A stretch of 64,000 bases of DNA from Arthrobacter citreus (GCF_009192745.1 NZ_VTFV01000007.1:124001-188000), one strand, 5' to 3'; positions 1 to 9,891 are shown, numbered from the stretch's first letter. Made by a program: numbers and translations. The notes: a model not told the origin generated them from the sequence alone.

Positions 1-677
1 TCGAGGTGGGGAGCCGGATCGAACCCGGCGTCACCACTGATGAGCTGGACCGCGTGGCCCATGAGTTCCTGCTGGACCACCAGGCCTACCCCTCCACCCT
101 GGGCTACCGGCACTTCCCCAAATCGATCTGCACCTCCATCAATGAGGTCATCTGCCACGGCATCCCGGACACAACCGTCATCCAGGACGGCGACATCGTC
201 AACGTGGACATCACCGCCTACATCAACGGCGTGCACGGCGATACCAACTACACCTTCCTGGCCGGCAACGTTGACGAAGAATCCCGGCTGCTGGTTGAAC
301 GCACCGCCGAATCGCTGCGGCGCGCCATCAAGGCAGTGATGCCCGGACGCGAAATCAACGTTATCGGCCGCGCCATCGAGTCATATGCCAAGCGCTTCGG
401 CTACGGTGTGGTCCGTGACTTCACCGGGCACGGCGTGGGCGAGGCATTCCACACCGGACTGATAATCCCGCATTACGACGCCGCACCGGCGTACAGCCGC
501 CTCATCGAAACCGGAATGGTGTTTACCATTGAGCCTATGCTCACTCTGGGGACCATTGAGTGGGACATGTGGGAAGACAACTGGACCGTGGTCACCAAGG
601 ACCGCAAACGCACCGCCCAGTTTGAACACACCCTGCTCGTCACCGATGACGGCGCCGAAATCCTGACCCTGCCCTAG
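1..677 (+). CDS. map: Type I methionyl aminopeptidase, 5' end outside the window
   Basis: Removes the N-terminal methionine from nascent proteins in the cytosol. The frame is open from the left edge, so the first tens of residues lie outside the window; the GTG at 6 is unlikely to be the true start because family members are about 250-290 residues. The visible 223 residues hold the metal-binding pattern of the pita-bread fold: the Asp pair in [15 protein letters not shown], His in GHGVGEAFH, Glu in FTIEPM and Glu in QFEHTL. It ends 24 bp before ppgK on the same strand, so the two may be co-transcribed. The family assignment is firm. Confidence 0.95.
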   Translation, partial: EVGSRIEPGVTTDELDRVAHEFLLDHQAYPSTLGYRHFPKSICTSINEVICHGIPDTTVIQDGDIVNVDITAYINGVHGDTNYTFLAGNVDEESRLLVERTAESLRRAIKAVMPGREINVIGRAIESYAKRFGYGVVRDFTGHGVGEAFHTGLIIPHYDAAPAYSRLIETGMVFTIEPMLTLGTIEWDMWEDNWTVVTKDRKRTAQFEHTLLVTDDGAEILTLP

Positions 678-701
678 GGCAACGCCTAGCACTGGAGAAC
701 C

Positions 702-1499
702 ATGGCCAAGAAGCATAAGAACAAGCACGACGCCGTCATTGGAATCGACATCGGCGGCACGGGGATCAAGGGCGGCATCGTCGACCTCGCCAAGGGCAAG
801 CTCATCGGTGACCGCTTCCGCATCCCGACGCCGCAGCCGGCCACCCCGGAGGCAGTCGCCGGCGTCGTCGGGCAGATTGTCGCGGAGCTCTCCTCCCGTC
901 CGGACGGACCCGGCACCGAGGTTCCCGTTGGCGTGACCTTCCCGGCCATCATCCAGCACGGCGTTGCCCGCTCCGCGGCCAACGTGGACAAGAGCTGGGT
1001 GGACACCGACGTCGATGCCCTGCTTACCAAGGCCCTGAACCGCGAAGTGCAGGTCATGAACGACGCCGATGCCGCAGGCCTGGCCGAAGCCCGCTACGGC
1101 GCGGGACGCGGCGTGGACGGCACGGTGCTGGTCATCACCCTGGGCACCGGAATCGGATCGGCGCTGATCTACAACGGTTCACTGGTACCCAACGCTGAAC
1201 TTGGCCACCTGGAGATCGACGGCGTGGACGCTGAAAGCAAGGCTTCGGCCTCAGCCCGCGAACGCGACGACATCAGCTGGGAAGAATACGCCAAGCGCCT
1301 GCAGCGCTACTTCTCCCACGTCGAGTTCCTCTTCTCCCCCGACCTGTTCGTCATTGGCGGCGGCATCTCCAAGCGCAGCGAGGACTTCCTCCCCATGCTG
1401 GACCTGCGCACCCCCATGGTCACGGCCAACTTGAAGAACAACGCGGGAATCGTCGGCGCGGCGCTGCAGGCAGCCCTGCACTTCAACTACATCAAGTAG
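702..1499 (+). CDS. ppgK: Polyphosphate glucokinase (ROK family)
   Basis: Phosphorylates glucose to glucose-6-phosphate using inorganic polyphosphate, and often ATP as well; an actinobacterial enzyme of sugar uptake metabolism. The 265-residue protein has the ROK phosphate-binding motif DIGGTGIKGGIVDL near residue 15, a second glycine-rich stretch LGTGIGSALI, and the HLEIDG segment typical of PPGK. Length fits the family. A purine-rich GGAGA lies just before the ATG at 702. It follows map and is convergent with nrdR, from which it is separated by a 30-bp perfect inverted repeat. It lacks the CxCGxxGCxE zinc motif of classical ROK glucokinases, which is normal for PPGK. Confidence 0.95.
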   Translation: MAKKHKNKHDAVIGIDIGGTGIKGGIVDLAKGKLIGDRFRIPTPQPATPEAVAGVVGQIVAELSSRPDGPGTEVPVGVTFPAIIQHGVARSAANVDKSWVDTDVDALLTKALNREVQVMNDADAAGLAEARYGAGRGVDGTVLVITLGTGIGSALIYNGSLVPNAELGHLEIDGVDAESKASASARERDDISWEEYAKRLQRYFSHVEFLFSPDLFVIGGGISKRSEDFLPMLDLRTPMVTANLKNNAGIVGAALQAALHFNYIK

Positions 1500-1507
1500 C
1501 CTCAACC

Positions 1508-1571
1508 TCATCGAGATCGCAGAAAGTGCCCGTTAGAACGCTCTAACGGGCACTTTCTGCGATCTCGATGA
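1508..1571. terminator. 30-bp perfect inverted repeat, probable bidirectional terminator
   Basis: Arms at 1508-1537 and 1542-1571 are perfect reverse complements with a 4-nt loop (acgc). It sits between the convergent stops of ppgK (1499) and nrdR (1583). It has no U-tract on either strand, and the arm is unusually long and perfect for an intrinsic terminator. It could also be a dispersed palindromic repeat of this genus; that cannot be judged from one window. Confidence 0.7.
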
Positions 1572-1582
1572 AGTGTGGAATC

Positions 1583-2080
1583 CTACTGGGCCGTCAGGGG
1601 ACGCTGGGCTCCGGCCGGGACTCCCCCGGCGCGGGCGGACTCAGCGCGCAGCGCGGCTATCGCCGTTTCAAAGTCCTCCAGCGAATCGAAGGACTGGTAG
1701 ACACTGGCGAAGCGCAGGTACGCCACCTGGTCCAGCTTCTGCAGCGGCTGCAGGATAGCCAGCCCCACCTCGTGGGCCTGGATCTCGGCGACCCCGGAGG
1801 CCCGGATGGTCTCTTCCACCTCCTGCGCAAGCAGCGCCAGGTCGTCCTCGCTGACCGGACGGCCCTGGCACGCTTTCCGCGCGCCGTTGATGACCTTGCT
1901 GCGGCTGAAAGGTTCGGCCACGCCCGAGCGCTTGATAACGCTCAGGCTGGTTGTCTCCACGGTGCTGAAACGGCGTCCGCATTCGGGACACTGGCGACGG
2001 CGGCGAATTGCCGACCCGTCGTCAGCCAGGCGGCTGTCCACGACCCGCGAGTCGGCGTTGCGGCAATACGGACAGTACAT
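1583..2080 (-). CDS. nrdR: Transcriptional repressor NrdR
   Basis: Nucleotide-sensing repressor of ribonucleotide reductase genes; binds NrdR boxes and is controlled by ATP/dATP through an ATP-cone domain. The 165-residue protein starts with a zinc ribbon with Cys3, Cys6, Cys31 and Cys34 (MYCPYCR and QCPECG), followed by the ATP-cone from about residue 45 to 140. Length and start are typical, and the start has a nearby AGGACCGAGGA before ATG. It is the last gene of the long minus-strand run after hisD, with about 90 bp between. No ribonucleotide reductase gene or obvious NrdR box is visible in this window. Confidence 0.95.
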   Translation of the reverse strand: MYCPYCRNADSRVVDSRLADDGSAIRRRRQCPECGRRFSTVETTSLSVIKRSGVAEPFSRSKVINGARKACQGRPVSEDDLALLAQEVEETIRASGVAEIQAHEVGLAILQPLQKLDQVAYLRFASVYQSFDSLEDFETAIAALRAESARAGGVPAGAQRPLTAQ

Positions 2081-2171
2081 TCCTCGGTCCTTTCACACGC
2101 GGGCGGGGGCTTGGCGCCCTCATTCTAGGTCTCTGCTCCGCCGGCATGCAGCCAGGCGGGGCCGGGCGCTG

Positions 2172-3533
2172 CTATTCGGCGAAGCGGATGCTCACGGCAT
2201 CACCGTGGGCCGGCAGGTCTTCGGCACGGGATAGTGCCACGACGTGCCCGCTGACTTCTTCCAGGGCGTTCCTGCCGTAGTCGATCACCTGGATGGCGCG
2301 CATAAAGGTGGTGACGTTCAGTCCGGAGGAAAATGCTGCGGTTCCGGCGGTGGGAAGCACGTGGTTGGACCCGGAGCAGTAGTCGCCCAGGCTCACCGGG
2401 CTGTAGCTGCCCACGAAAACCGCACCGGCGCTGGTGATGCGGTTGGCCACTGCCGCAGCGTCTGCGGTGTGGATTTCAAGGTGCTCGGCGCCGTAGGCGT
2501 TGCAGACCGCGATTCCATCTTCCAGTGAGTCCACAAGGACGACGGCGGACTGCGCACCGGCCAGTGCGGTGTGCACACGCTCGGTGTGCTTGGTGGCGGG
2601 AACCTGCACGTCCAGTTCAGCCCGCACCGCTTCGGCGAGCTCCGGGGAGTCCGTCACCAGCACGGAGGCGGCATTGGGGTCGTGCTCGGCCTGGCTGATC
2701 AGATCGGCGGCAACAAACTTCGGTTCCGCTGTGGCGTCGGCAAGCACGGCGATCTCGGTGGGGCCGGCTTCCGCATCGATGCCGACGACGCCCTTCACCA
2801 GGCGCTTGGCCGTTGCCACGAACACGTTGCCGGGTCCGGTTACGACGTCCACCGGTTCCAGCGCGGGACCGGCTTCACTTTCGGCAACGCCGTAGGCGAA
2901 GGCGGCGATCGCCTGGGCGCCGCCCATGGCGTAGACCTCTTCGATTCCCAGCAGCTGGGCAGCAGCGAGGATCGTTGGGTGGGGCAGGCCGCCGAATTCC
3001 TTCTGCGGAGGAGAGGCCAGGGCCAGGGAAGCTACCCCTGCTGCCTGCGCGGGCACCACGTTCATGACCACGGAGGACGGGTACACGGCCAGCCCGCCCG
3101 GCACGTAAAGTCCCACCCGGTTGACCGGGACCCAGCGGTGGGTAACCTTTGCCCCGTCCGCAATGTCTACCTCGATGTCGGCCGGACGCTGCGCGGCAGC
3201 GAACATCCGGGCCCGCCGGATCGACTCCTCGAGTCCGGCGCGGACGGCCGGATCCAGGTTCTCCAGGGCGTCGACGAGTGCCCGGCGCGGAACCAGCGGA
3301 TGATCCTGCCGGACGCCGTCGAACTTTTCTGCCAGCTCGGACAGCGCCGCGAACCCGCGGGAGCGGACGTCCGCAATGATGGCAGCGACCGCGTCGGAAG
3401 CCACATCGGTAGTGGTCTCCGCCCGGGGCATTACTGCCTTCAGCTGGGCAGGGGTATGGGTCCTGCCGCGGAGGTCAATGGTACGCAGGGAGCCAAAGGG
3501 CTGGCCGGTTTGTTCAGCTGCGGAGAAAGTCAC
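2172..3533 (-). CDS. hisD: Histidinol dehydrogenase
   Basis: Catalyses the last two steps of histidine biosynthesis, L-histidinol to L-histidine with two NAD+, using a bound zinc. The 453-residue protein has the family signature around [28 protein letters not shown] and [14 protein letters not shown], and the catalytic segment GAEHLEIH. The start is GTG at 3533, 13 bp after the dnaE stop. The gene follows dnaE and precedes nrdR on the same strand; no other his gene is present, so the rest of the pathway lies elsewhere or further left. Identity is certain; the start has only a weak Shine-Dalgarno. Confidence 0.96.
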   Translation of the reverse strand: MTFSAAEQTGQPFGSLRTIDLRGRTHTPAQLKAVMPRAETTTDVASDAVAAIIADVRSRGFAALSELAEKFDGVRQDHPLVPRRALVDALENLDPAVRAGLEESIRRARMFAAAQRPADIEVDIADGAKVTHRWVPVNRVGLYVPGGLAVYPSSVVMNVVPAQAAGVASLALASPPQKEFGGLPHPTILAAAQLLGIEEVYAMGGAQAIAAFAYGVAESEAGPALEPVDVVTGPGNVFVATAKRLVKGVVGIDAEAGPTEIAVLADATAEPKFVAADLISQAEHDPNAASVLVTDSPELAEAVRAELDVQVPATKHTERVHTALAGAQSAVVLVDSLEDGIAVCNAYGAEHLEIHTADAAAVANRITSAGAVFVGSYSPVSLGDYCSGSNHVLPTAGTAAFSSGLNVTTFMRAIQVIDYGRNALEEVSGHVVALSRAEDLPAHGDAVSIRFAE

Positions 3534-3546
3534 AGCCCCATTCTAC

Positions 3547-6500
3547 CTAGGCATCAAGGCACGCAGGTCCCAGCAGTACCTTGAGGTCGCCGAAGAGGGA
3601 CGGCGTGGGGTTCACCCGGAGGTCCACACCGAGTTTCATGACTTCCACGGTACGGTTCCCGTTGAGCCGGATCTGCACTTCAGAGGTTCCCGGGTGGGTC
3701 CGCAGCACGTCACCGAGCTGGGTCACCACGGTTTCGGTGGCCTTGTAGGTGGCCATCGAAATCACCACCGGCCCGGAGTGGCCCTCGCTGAGGTCGGGAA
3801 CAGTAAGTTCCTGTGCGTTCAGCGTCACCGCGCCGTCGTCCCGCCGCTGCAGGCGCCCGCGGACAACGACGATCAGGTCCTCTGCAAGCACTGCGGCAAT
3901 GGGACCGTAGACCTGCCCGAAGAACATGACTTCCATGGAACCGGCAAGGTCCTCGATCTCACAGCGGGCATAGGCGTTGCCGCTGTTCTTCGCAATCCGG
4001 CGCTGCAGCGAGGTGATCATGCCGGCGATGGTTACGATCGCGCCGTCGGGCGGGCCCTCCTCGCTGACAATCGAGGTGATGGAGGAATCAGCGTGCTGAC
4101 TGAGGATGCCTTCCAGGCCTTGAAGCGGGTGGTCGGAGACGTAGAGGCCGAGCATGTCCCGCTCGAAGGAGAGTTTGTCCTTCTTCTCCCACTCGGGCAG
4201 GTCCGGAATGTCGATGGAAATCGAATCTTCCGGTTCGGACTCTCCCATGCCCGCGAACAGGTCGAACTGACCGACTGCCTCGTTGCGCTTGAGCACCACC
4301 ACGGAGTCGATGGCTTCTTCATGGATCATGGCAAGCGGACGCCGGGCATGGCCCATTGAATCGAAGGCGCCGGCCTTGATCAGCGACTCGATGGTGCGTT
4401 TGTTGCACACCACCGCGGGGACCTTCATGAGGAAGTCCTTGAAGTTGGTGTAGGCCCCCTTCTCCTCGCGGGCACTGACCATCGCCTGGACAACGTTGGC
4501 TCCCACGTTGCGGATGGCGCCCATGCCGAAGCGGATGTCCTTGCCCACCGGGGTGAAGTTCACGGAGGATTCGTTGACGTCCGGCGGCAGCACGGTGATG
4601 CCCATCTTGCGGCATTCGTTCAGGTACAGGGCCAGCTTGTCCTTGTCATCACCAACGGAGGTGAGCAGGGCTGCCATATATTCGGTGGGATAGTGCGCCT
4701 TGAGGAACGCGGTCCAGTAGGAGACCAGGCCGTACGCGGCGGAGTGCGCCTTGTTGAAGGCGTAGTCGGAGAACGGCAGCAGGATGTCCCACAGCGCCTT
4801 GATGGCAGCCTCGGAGTATCCGCGCTCCACCATGCCGCCATGGAAGCCCGCGTACTGCTTGTCCAGTTCGGATTTCTTCTTCTTGCCCATGGCACGGCGC
4901 AGGATATCTGCCTGGCCAAGCGAGAAGCCGGCCACCTTCTGGGCGATCGCCATAACCTGTTCCTGGTAGACGATCAGGCCGTAGGTGGTGTCGAGGATCT
5001 CCTTGAGCGGCTCTTCCAGCTCGGGGTGGATCGGGGTGATCTCCTGGACACCGGTCTTGCGCAGGGCGTAGTTGGTGTGCGAATTAGCACCCATGGGGCC
5101 CGGCCGGTAGAGCGCGATGACAGCGGAGATGTCTTCGAAGTTATCCGGGCGCATCAGCTTCAGCAGGGACCGCATGGGGCCGCCGTCGAGCTGGAACACG
5201 CCCAGGGTGTCTCCGCGGGCCAGGAGTTCGTAGGACTCCTTGTCATCGAGTTCCAGCGTCTCAAGGTCGAGGTCTACGTCCTTGTTGAGCTTTATGTTCT
5301 CGATCGCGTCCGAAATGATGGTCAGGTTCCTCAGGCCGAGGAAGTCCATCTTGATCAGGCCGAGGCCTTCGCAGGTCGGGTAGTCGAACTGCGTGATGAT
5401 CTGGCCGTCCTGCTCCCGCTTCATGATCGGAATGATGTCGATCAGCGGGTGCGAGGACATGATGACGCCGGCGGCGTGCACGCCCCACTGGCGCTTCAGC
5501 CCTTCCAGCCCGATCGCGGTCTCGAAGACGCGCTGGGAATCCGGATCCGTGGCCAGCAGTTCGCGCAGCTCTTCGGCCTCGCCGTAGCGCTTGGCGTCCT
5601 TGTTGTGGACGTCCGTCAGGGAAATGCCCTTGCCCATGACGTCCGGCGGCATCGCCTTGGTGAGGCGCTCACCCACGGAGAAGGGGTAGCCCATCACGCG
5701 GGACGAGTCCTTCAGCGCCTGTTTGGCCTTGATGGTGCCGTAGGTGACGATCATTGAAACACGGTCCGCGCCGTACTTCTCGGTGACGTAGTGGATCACC
5801 TCGGAGCGGCGCCGATCATCGAAGTCGACGTCGAAGTCAGGCATGGACACTCGGTCCGGGTTAAGGAACCGTTCAAAGATCAGTCCGTGTGCCAGCGGGT
5901 TCAGGTCGGTGATGCGCATGGCGTAGGCCACCATGGAACCGGCGCCGGATCCGCGGCCGGGGCCAACGCGGATGCCGTTGTTCTTGGCCCAGTTGATGAA
6001 GTCGGCAACCACCAGGAAGTAGCCGGGGAAGCCCATCTGGGTGATGATGCCAATCTCGTACTCGGCCTGCTTGCGGACGTCGTCGGGGATGCCGTTCGGG
6101 AACCGGTACTGCAGGCCGGTCTCCACTTCCTTGACGAACCAGGACTCCTCGTTCTCCCCCGGCGGGCAGGGGAAGCGCGGCATGTAGCTGGCCTTGGTGT
6201 TGAACTCGACATCGCAGCGCTCGGCGATGAGCAGCGTGTTGTCGCAGGCGTCCGGGTAGTCGCGGAACATGGCCCGCATTTCGGCCGGGGACTTGAGGTA
6301 GAACTCGTCGGCGTCGAACTTGAAGCGCTTGGGATCGGCAAGGGTTGAGCCGGACTGCACGCACAGCAGGGCGGCATGCGCCTTGGCGTCCTCGGCGTGG
6401 GTGTAGTGGAGGTCGTTGGTGGCGACCAGCGGCAGGTCCAGTTCGCGTGCCAGCTTGATGAGGTCTGCCTGGACGCTGCGTTCGATGTCCAGCCCGTGGT

Positions 6501-7086
6501 CCATCAGTTCGCAGAAGAAGTTGTCCGCCCCGAAGATGTCCCGGAAGTCCGACGCCGCCTGCTTGGCCTCGTTGTAGAGGCCCAGGCGCAGCTTGGTCTG
6601 GACTTCGCCGGAGGGGCAGCCCGTGGTGGCGATCAGGCCCTTGCCGTAGGTCTGCAGCAGGTCCCGGTCCATGCGCGGCTTGTAGAGGTAGCCTTCCAGC
6701 GAAGCCAGGGAGGACATGCGGAACAGGTTGTGCATACCTTCGGTGTTTTCCGCCCACATGGTCATGTGGGTGTAGGCACCGGCACCGGAGACGTCGTCGC
6801 GCCCGCCGCCGCCCCACTTCACACGGGTTTTGTCCTGCCGGGCGGTGCCCGGGGTCAGGTAGGCCTCCACGCCGATGATTGGCTTGATGCCGGAGTTCCG
6901 CGCCTTGTTCCAAAAATCGAAGGCACCGAAGACGAACCCGTGGTCCGTGGTGGCCAGGGCGTTCATCCCCAGCTCATCGGCGTGGCTGAACAGGTCGGTC
7001 AGGCGTGCTGCCCCGTCCAGCATCGAATATTCAGTGTGATTGTGAAGGTGGACAAACGATTTAGACGTACCAGTTGCTGAAGCCAC
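3547..7086 (-). CDS. dnaE: DNA polymerase III subunit alpha
   Basis: Replicative DNA polymerase (C-family) that extends both strands at the fork. The 1179-residue protein has an N-terminal PHP domain with the metal-binding HLHNHTEYS at residues 13-21, a palm domain with the catalytic acidic motif PDFDVDFDD at 416-424, fingers, a helix-hairpin-helix region, an OB fold around 1000-1080 and a C-terminal tail. This size and architecture match DnaE1 of actinobacteria rather than the error-prone DnaE2. The start is GTG at 7086, chosen because the PHP motif begins ten residues later. It lies 29 bp after the pseudouridine synthase gene and 13 bp before hisD, so all three are probably co-transcribed. 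Confidence 0.97.
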   Translation of the reverse strand: MASATGTSKSFVHLHNHTEYSMLDGAARLTDLFSHADELGMNALATTDHGFVFGAFDFWNKARNSGIKPIIGVEAYLTPGTARQDKTRVKWGGGGRDDVSGAGAYTHMTMWAENTEGMHNLFRMSSLASLEGYLYKPRMDRDLLQTYGKGLIATTGCPSGEVQTKLRLGLYNEAKQAASDFRDIFGADNFFCELMDHGLDIERSVQADLIKLARELDLPLVATNDLHYTHAEDAKAHAALLCVQSGSTLADPKRFKFDADEFYLKSPAEMRAMFRDYPDACDNTLLIAERCDVEFNTKASYMPRFPCPPGENEESWFVKEVETGLQYRFPNGIPDDVRKQAEYEIGIITQMGFPGYFLVVADFINWAKNNGIRVGPGRGSGAGSMVAYAMRITDLNPLAHGLIFERFLNPDRVSMPDFDVDFDDRRRSEVIHYVTEKYGADRVSMIVTYGTIKAKQALKDSSRVMGYPFSVGERLTKAMPPDVMGKGISLTDVHNKDAKRYGEAEELRELLATDPDSQRVFETAIGLEGLKRQWGVHAAGVIMSSHPLIDIIPIMKREQDGQIITQFDYPTCEGLGLIKMDFLGLRNLTIISDAIENIKLNKDVDLDLETLELDDKESYELLARGDTLGVFQLDGGPMRSLLKLMRPDNFEDISAVIALYRPGPMGANSHTNYALRKTGVQEITPIHPELEEPLKEILDTTYGLIVYQEQVMAIAQKVAGFSLGQADILRRAMGKKKKSELDKQYAGFHGGMVERGYSEAAIKALWDILLPFSDYAFNKAHSAAYGLVSYWTAFLKAHYPTEYMAALLTSVGDDKDKLALYLNECRKMGITVLPPDVNESSVNFTPVGKDIRFGMGAIRNVGANVVQAMVSAREEKGAYTNFKDFLMKVPAVVCNKRTIESLIKAGAFDSMGHARRPLAMIHEEAIDSVVVLKRNEAVGQFDLFAGMGESEPEDSISIDIPDLPEWEKKDKLSFERDMLGLYVSDHPLQGLEGILSQHADSSITSIVSEEGPPDGAIVTIAGMITSLQRRIAKNSGNAYARCEIEDLAGSMEVMFFGQVYGPIAAVLAEDLIVVVRGRLQRRDDGAVTLNAQELTVPDLSEGHSGPVVISMATYKATETVVTQLGDVLRTHPGTSEVQIRLNGNRTVEVMKLGVDLRVNPTPSLFGDLKVLLGPACLDA

Positions 7087-7115
7087 CTAACCATTCTAGG
7101 CGCCGCCGGGAGGGC

Positions 7116-8051
7116 TCAGACGTCGCCGCGGCCCAGCGCGTCGAGGGCATACTGCAGGTCCTGCGGATAGCTGGAGGTGAACTCCACCCATTCCCCCGTT
7201 GCGGGATGGGTGAAACCAAGCTTCCGTGCATGCAGCCACTGGCGGGTCAATCCCAGTTCCGCAGCCAGGCGCGGGTCGGCCCCGTAGGTCAGGTCTCCGG
7301 CGCACGGGTGGCGCAGGGCAGAGAAGTGCACGCGGATCTGGTGGGTCCGGCCGGTCTCCAGGTGGACTTCCACCAGCGACGCGCGGCCGAAAGCTTCCAG
7401 GACCTTGTAGTGCGTCACGGAGTCGCGGCCTTCATCGACGACGGCGAAGCGCCAGTCGTGCCCCGGGTGCCGACCGATCGGGGCATCGATGGTGCCCTCC
7501 AGCGGATCCGGCAGGCCCTGGACAAGTGCGTGGTATTCCTTCTCCACGGTACGGTCGCGGAACGCCTGCTTCAGGAGCGTGTAGGCGTGTTCGGTCTTGG
7601 CGACCACCATAACGCCGGAAGTGCCGACGTCGAGGCGGTGGACAATGCCCTGCCGCTCCCCCGCGCCGGACGTCGAGATCCGGTAGCCGGCGGCCGCCAG
7701 GGCGCCTACCACGGTGGGGCCAACCCATCCCGGAGAGGGATGGGCCGCCACGCCAACCGGCTTGTCGATCACAACGAAGTGTTCGTCGTCGCCAAGGATT
7801 TTGAGGTCCTCCACGGGCTCGACGACGACGGCCAGCGGGTCCGGCTGCTCCGGCACGTCAGCGGCAACACTGTCACCGGCATGCAGCCGGTCTGACTTGG
7901 CGAGCGGGCGCCCGCTCCGGGTGAGCCAGCCTTCGCCACACCAGCCGGCGGCGGTGGAACGGGAGACATCAAGCAGTTCGGCCAGCGCGGCGTCGGCCCG
8001 GACTCCCTGGTGCTCCTCGCCGATGGTGAAGCGGGCGTGGATTTCAGGCAT
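7116..8051 (-). CDS. RluA-family 23S rRNA pseudouridine synthase (RluD-like)
   Basis: Converts uridines to pseudouridine, probably in 23S rRNA helix 69 as RluD does. The 311-residue protein starts with an S4 RNA-binding domain (about residues 12-75: [15 protein letters not shown]) followed by the synthase domain with the catalytic motif [19 protein letters not shown], where the Asp of HRLD is the nucleophile, and the conserved RTHQIRVH. Its ATG at 8051 overlaps the lspA stop by 8 nt, which suggests translational coupling. The lspA-rluD-dnaE order is also common in other actinobacteria. Which uridine is modified cannot be read from the sequence. Confidence 0.92.
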   Translation of the reverse strand: MPEIHARFTIGEEHQGVRADAALAELLDVSRSTAAGWCGEGWLTRSGRPLAKSDRLHAGDSVAADVPEQPDPLAVVVEPVEDLKILGDDEHFVVIDKPVGVAAHPSPGWVGPTVVGALAAAGYRISTSGAGERQGIVHRLDVGTSGVMVVAKTEHAYTLLKQAFRDRTVEKEYHALVQGLPDPLEGTIDAPIGRHPGHDWRFAVVDEGRDSVTHYKVLEAFGRASLVEVHLETGRTHQIRVHFSALRHPCAGDLTYGADPRLAAELGLTRQWLHARKLGFTHPATGEWVEFTSSYPQDLQYALDALGRGDV

Positions 8052-8613
8052 CGGTGCTGTCCTTGCCTGCCGTTGCGCGGGTGCCGTCCATGTTGATTCC
8101 GCGAAGCGTCAGCAGGCAGACCAGGATCACGCCTGAGACAACACAGGAGTCGGCAATGTTGAAGATGGCGAAATTGGGAAAGGCGATGAAATCCACCACG
8201 TGGCCCTGGCCGAAGGAGGGTTCCCGAAAAAGCCGGTCGGTGAGGTTGCCCACGGCGCCGCCGAGGACGAGGCCCAGTGCCACGGACCAGGCGGCGGAAC
8301 GCAGCCGGAACATCAGGTAGATCAGGAACCCGGAGACCACAACCATGATGATCGTGAAGATCCAGGTGTAGTCGGTGCCGATCGAGAACGCGGCTCCGGG
8401 GTTCCGGATGAAGTGCCAGCGCAGCAGCGGCGGCAGGACGTCCGTCACCTGCCCCTCGGTCATCGTTGCTACGACCCAGATTTTGGTGAGCTGGTCGAAA
8501 ACCCAGGCGGCGAGTGCGACGACAGCCATGACCAGTGCATAGCGGGTCATGGCGGCTTTGGGGCGCGCCGGCGGCTGTGGCGGCGGGGCTGGAGCCGGAG
8601 TTGAGTCAGTCAT
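8044..8613 (-). CDS. lspA: Lipoprotein signal peptidase (signal peptidase II)
   Basis: Membrane aspartyl protease that cleaves signal peptides of prolipoproteins before the lipidated cysteine. The 189-residue protein has a proline-rich cytosolic N-terminus, four membrane segments (about residues 25-45, 80-100, 105-125 and 150-170) and the two catalytic Asp motifs [10 protein letters not shown] and FNIADS. Two putative lipoproteins in this window (at 30.4 and 54.7 kb) would be substrates. The stop overlaps the start of the pseudouridine synthase gene. About 175 bp, holding a GC-rich hairpin, separate it from divIVA upstream. Confidence 0.95.
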   Translation of the reverse strand: MTDSTPAPAPPPQPPARPKAAMTRYALVMAVVALAAWVFDQLTKIWVVATMTEGQVTDVLPPLLRWHFIRNPGAAFSIGTDYTWIFTIIMVVVSGFLIYLMFRLRSAAWSVALGLVLGGAVGNLTDRLFREPSFGQGHVVDFIAFPNFAIFNIADSCVVSGVILVCLLTLRGINMDGTRATAGKDSTDA

Positions 8614-8683
8614 GGTGCTTTCGGGAGTCGGACAGCGGGAAGTACAGGTGCCGGAGGCAGGTCAGGCACAGGTGGTGCAACAG

Positions 8684-8723
8684 CATGGGCCGGCAGCCGG
8701 GAGATCCCGGCCGCCGGCCCATG
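8684..8723 (-). terminator. GC-rich hairpin between divIVA and lspA
   Basis: Arms 8684-8694 and 8713-8723 pair perfectly over 11 bp, with an inner 5-bp GC stem. No U-tract follows on the minus strand, so it could be a factor-assisted terminator or attenuator after divIVA, or an RNA-processing site. Confidence 0.45.
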
Positions 8724-8789
8724 TCTCTGTCACCAGTCTAATCCTGATTCATATCCGTCCAGGCGGAGAAACGACTAGCTGCACACGCG

Positions 8790-9449
8790 TTACGCGTCTG
8801 CGGTCTCCGAGGCTACCGAGCCGCGGGAGTCGAGGTCGCGCAGCTGGCCTTCGATGTATGCCTTGAGGCGTGAGCGGTAATCGCGCTCGAAGCCGCGCAG
8901 CTGCTCCACCTTCCGCTCCAGCAGCGCCTTCTGCTGCTCGAGGGAGCTGAGGATCTTGCGGCTCTTCTCCTGTGCTTCGGTGACGAGTCCGCTGGCTTCG
9001 ATCTGAGCCTCTGCAATGATCTTGTCGCGCTGCTCAACGCCGGCGCTCACGTAATCGTCGTGCATCTTCTGGGCCATTGCCAGGATGCCTGCTGCGGACT
9101 CGGCCGTGTTGGCGGAGGCAGCGGGCTCAGCAGCGCGGGGCGCTTCAGCCTTGGGCTCTTCCACCTTCGGTGCCGGAGCCGTTTCGGGCTTCTTCTCTTC
9201 CTTGACAGGCTGGGATACCTGCTCGGTCTTTGCAGCCGCAGAAACCGGGGCGGGAACCTGGTTGCCAGCAGGAGCATCAGCCACTGCCTCGGCGAGCTGC
9301 CGGCGCAGGTCCTCGTTCTCGGCATTCAGCCGGCGGAGTTCCACGACGATTTCGTCGAGGAAGTCATCCACCTCGTCCTGGTCGTAGCCTTCACGGAACT
9401 TGGTCGGCTGGAACCGCTTATTGACTACATCTTCTGGCGTCAGGGCCAT
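8790..9449 (-). CDS. divIVA: DivIVA / Wag31 polar growth and division scaffold
   Basis: Coiled-coil protein that gathers at negatively curved membrane, at poles and septa, and directs polar cell-wall synthesis in actinobacteria. The 219-residue protein has the N-terminal lipid-binding DivIVA domain (residues 1-55, MALTPEDVVNKRFQPTKFR), a low-complexity Glu/Ala/Pro-rich linker (about 70-130) and a second coiled coil (about 135-210). This three-part layout matches Wag31. It lies downstream of yggT as in mycobacteria and corynebacteria. The linker is where Wag31 is phosphorylated in mycobacteria, but I see no identical site. The upstream 148 bp are markedly AT-rich, and divIVA may have its own strong promoter. 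Confidence 0.95.
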   Translation of the reverse strand: MALTPEDVVNKRFQPTKFREGYDQDEVDDFLDEIVVELRRLNAENEDLRRQLAEAVADAPAGNQVPAPVSAAAKTEQVSQPVKEEKKPETAPAPKVEEPKAEAPRAAEPAASANTAESAAGILAMAQKMHDDYVSAGVEQRDKIIAEAQIEASGLVTEAQEKSRKILSSLEQQKALLERKVEQLRGFERDYRSRLKAYIEGQLRDLDSRGSVASETADA

Positions 9450-9540
9450 CTGGTCACCTCATACTGGTTATCAGGCCGGCCTGCCCTGGGGCAGTGAGCC
9501 TAGTTACAGAATCTCGAACATAAAATCAGGGATCATTTCA

Positions 9541-9560
9541 ATATAATTTTCACATTATAT
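9541..9560 (-). promoter_or_regulatory. AT-rich palindrome with consensus -10 box, probable divIVA promoter
   Basis: ATATAAT (9541-9547) and ATTATAT (9554-9560) form a 7-bp inverted repeat with a 6-nt spacer; on the minus strand this gives a perfect TATAAT at 9554-9559, about 105 nt before the divIVA ATG. The surrounding 9508-9580 is far richer in A and T than the rest of the window. No convincing -35 hexamer is seen at 17 nt. Confidence 0.5.
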
Positions 9561-9597
9561 CTTTTGCGAACCGATATCGAACCAACCCCGTCTCTGC

Positions 9598-9891
9598 CTA
9601 GCGAACGGCTGCGGCCCACACGATCTGCATGGCGATGCTCACCACGATGAACAGCACCAGGAACGCCAGGTCCAGGGAGATCCCTCCCAGCCGCAGCGGC
9701 GGGATGATCCGCCGCAGCGCCCGGATGGGCGGGTCCGTGGCCCCGTAAACTGCGGTAGCCAGGACCAGGGCAGGACCCTTGGGCCGCCACTGACGGGCAA
9801 ACATCTGCACGGCGTCATAAACGATGCGCAGGATCAGGGCGAGCTGAAAGAGCATCAGCACCAGGTACAGCAGGGCAAAAATAATACTCAC
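9598..9891 (-). CDS. YggT family integral membrane protein
   Basis: Small membrane protein of unknown exact role that accompanies sepF and divIVA in Gram-positive division clusters. From the GTG at 9891 it is 97 residues with two hydrophobic segments (about 2-25 and 70-95) and the conserved DPPIRALRRIIPPLRLGGISLDLAF loop region (shown here in part as family signature). An in-frame GTG at 9939 would add 16 residues of polar sequence (rich in Gly, Ser, Arg and Thr), which family members lack; neither start has a good Shine-Dalgarno. The gene lies just after sepF. Confidence 0.85.
   Translation of the reverse strand: MSIIFALLYLVLMLFQLALILRIVYDAVQMFARQWRPKGPALVLATAVYGATDPPIRALRRIIPPLRLGGISLDLAFLVLFIVVSIAMQIVWAAAVR

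Noticed and set aside
2244-3584. Long antisense reading frames over hisD, dnaE, pyc and other GC-rich genes
   Set aside because: They mirror the codon bias of the real gene on the other strand, lack family motifs, and have no ribosome-binding sites.
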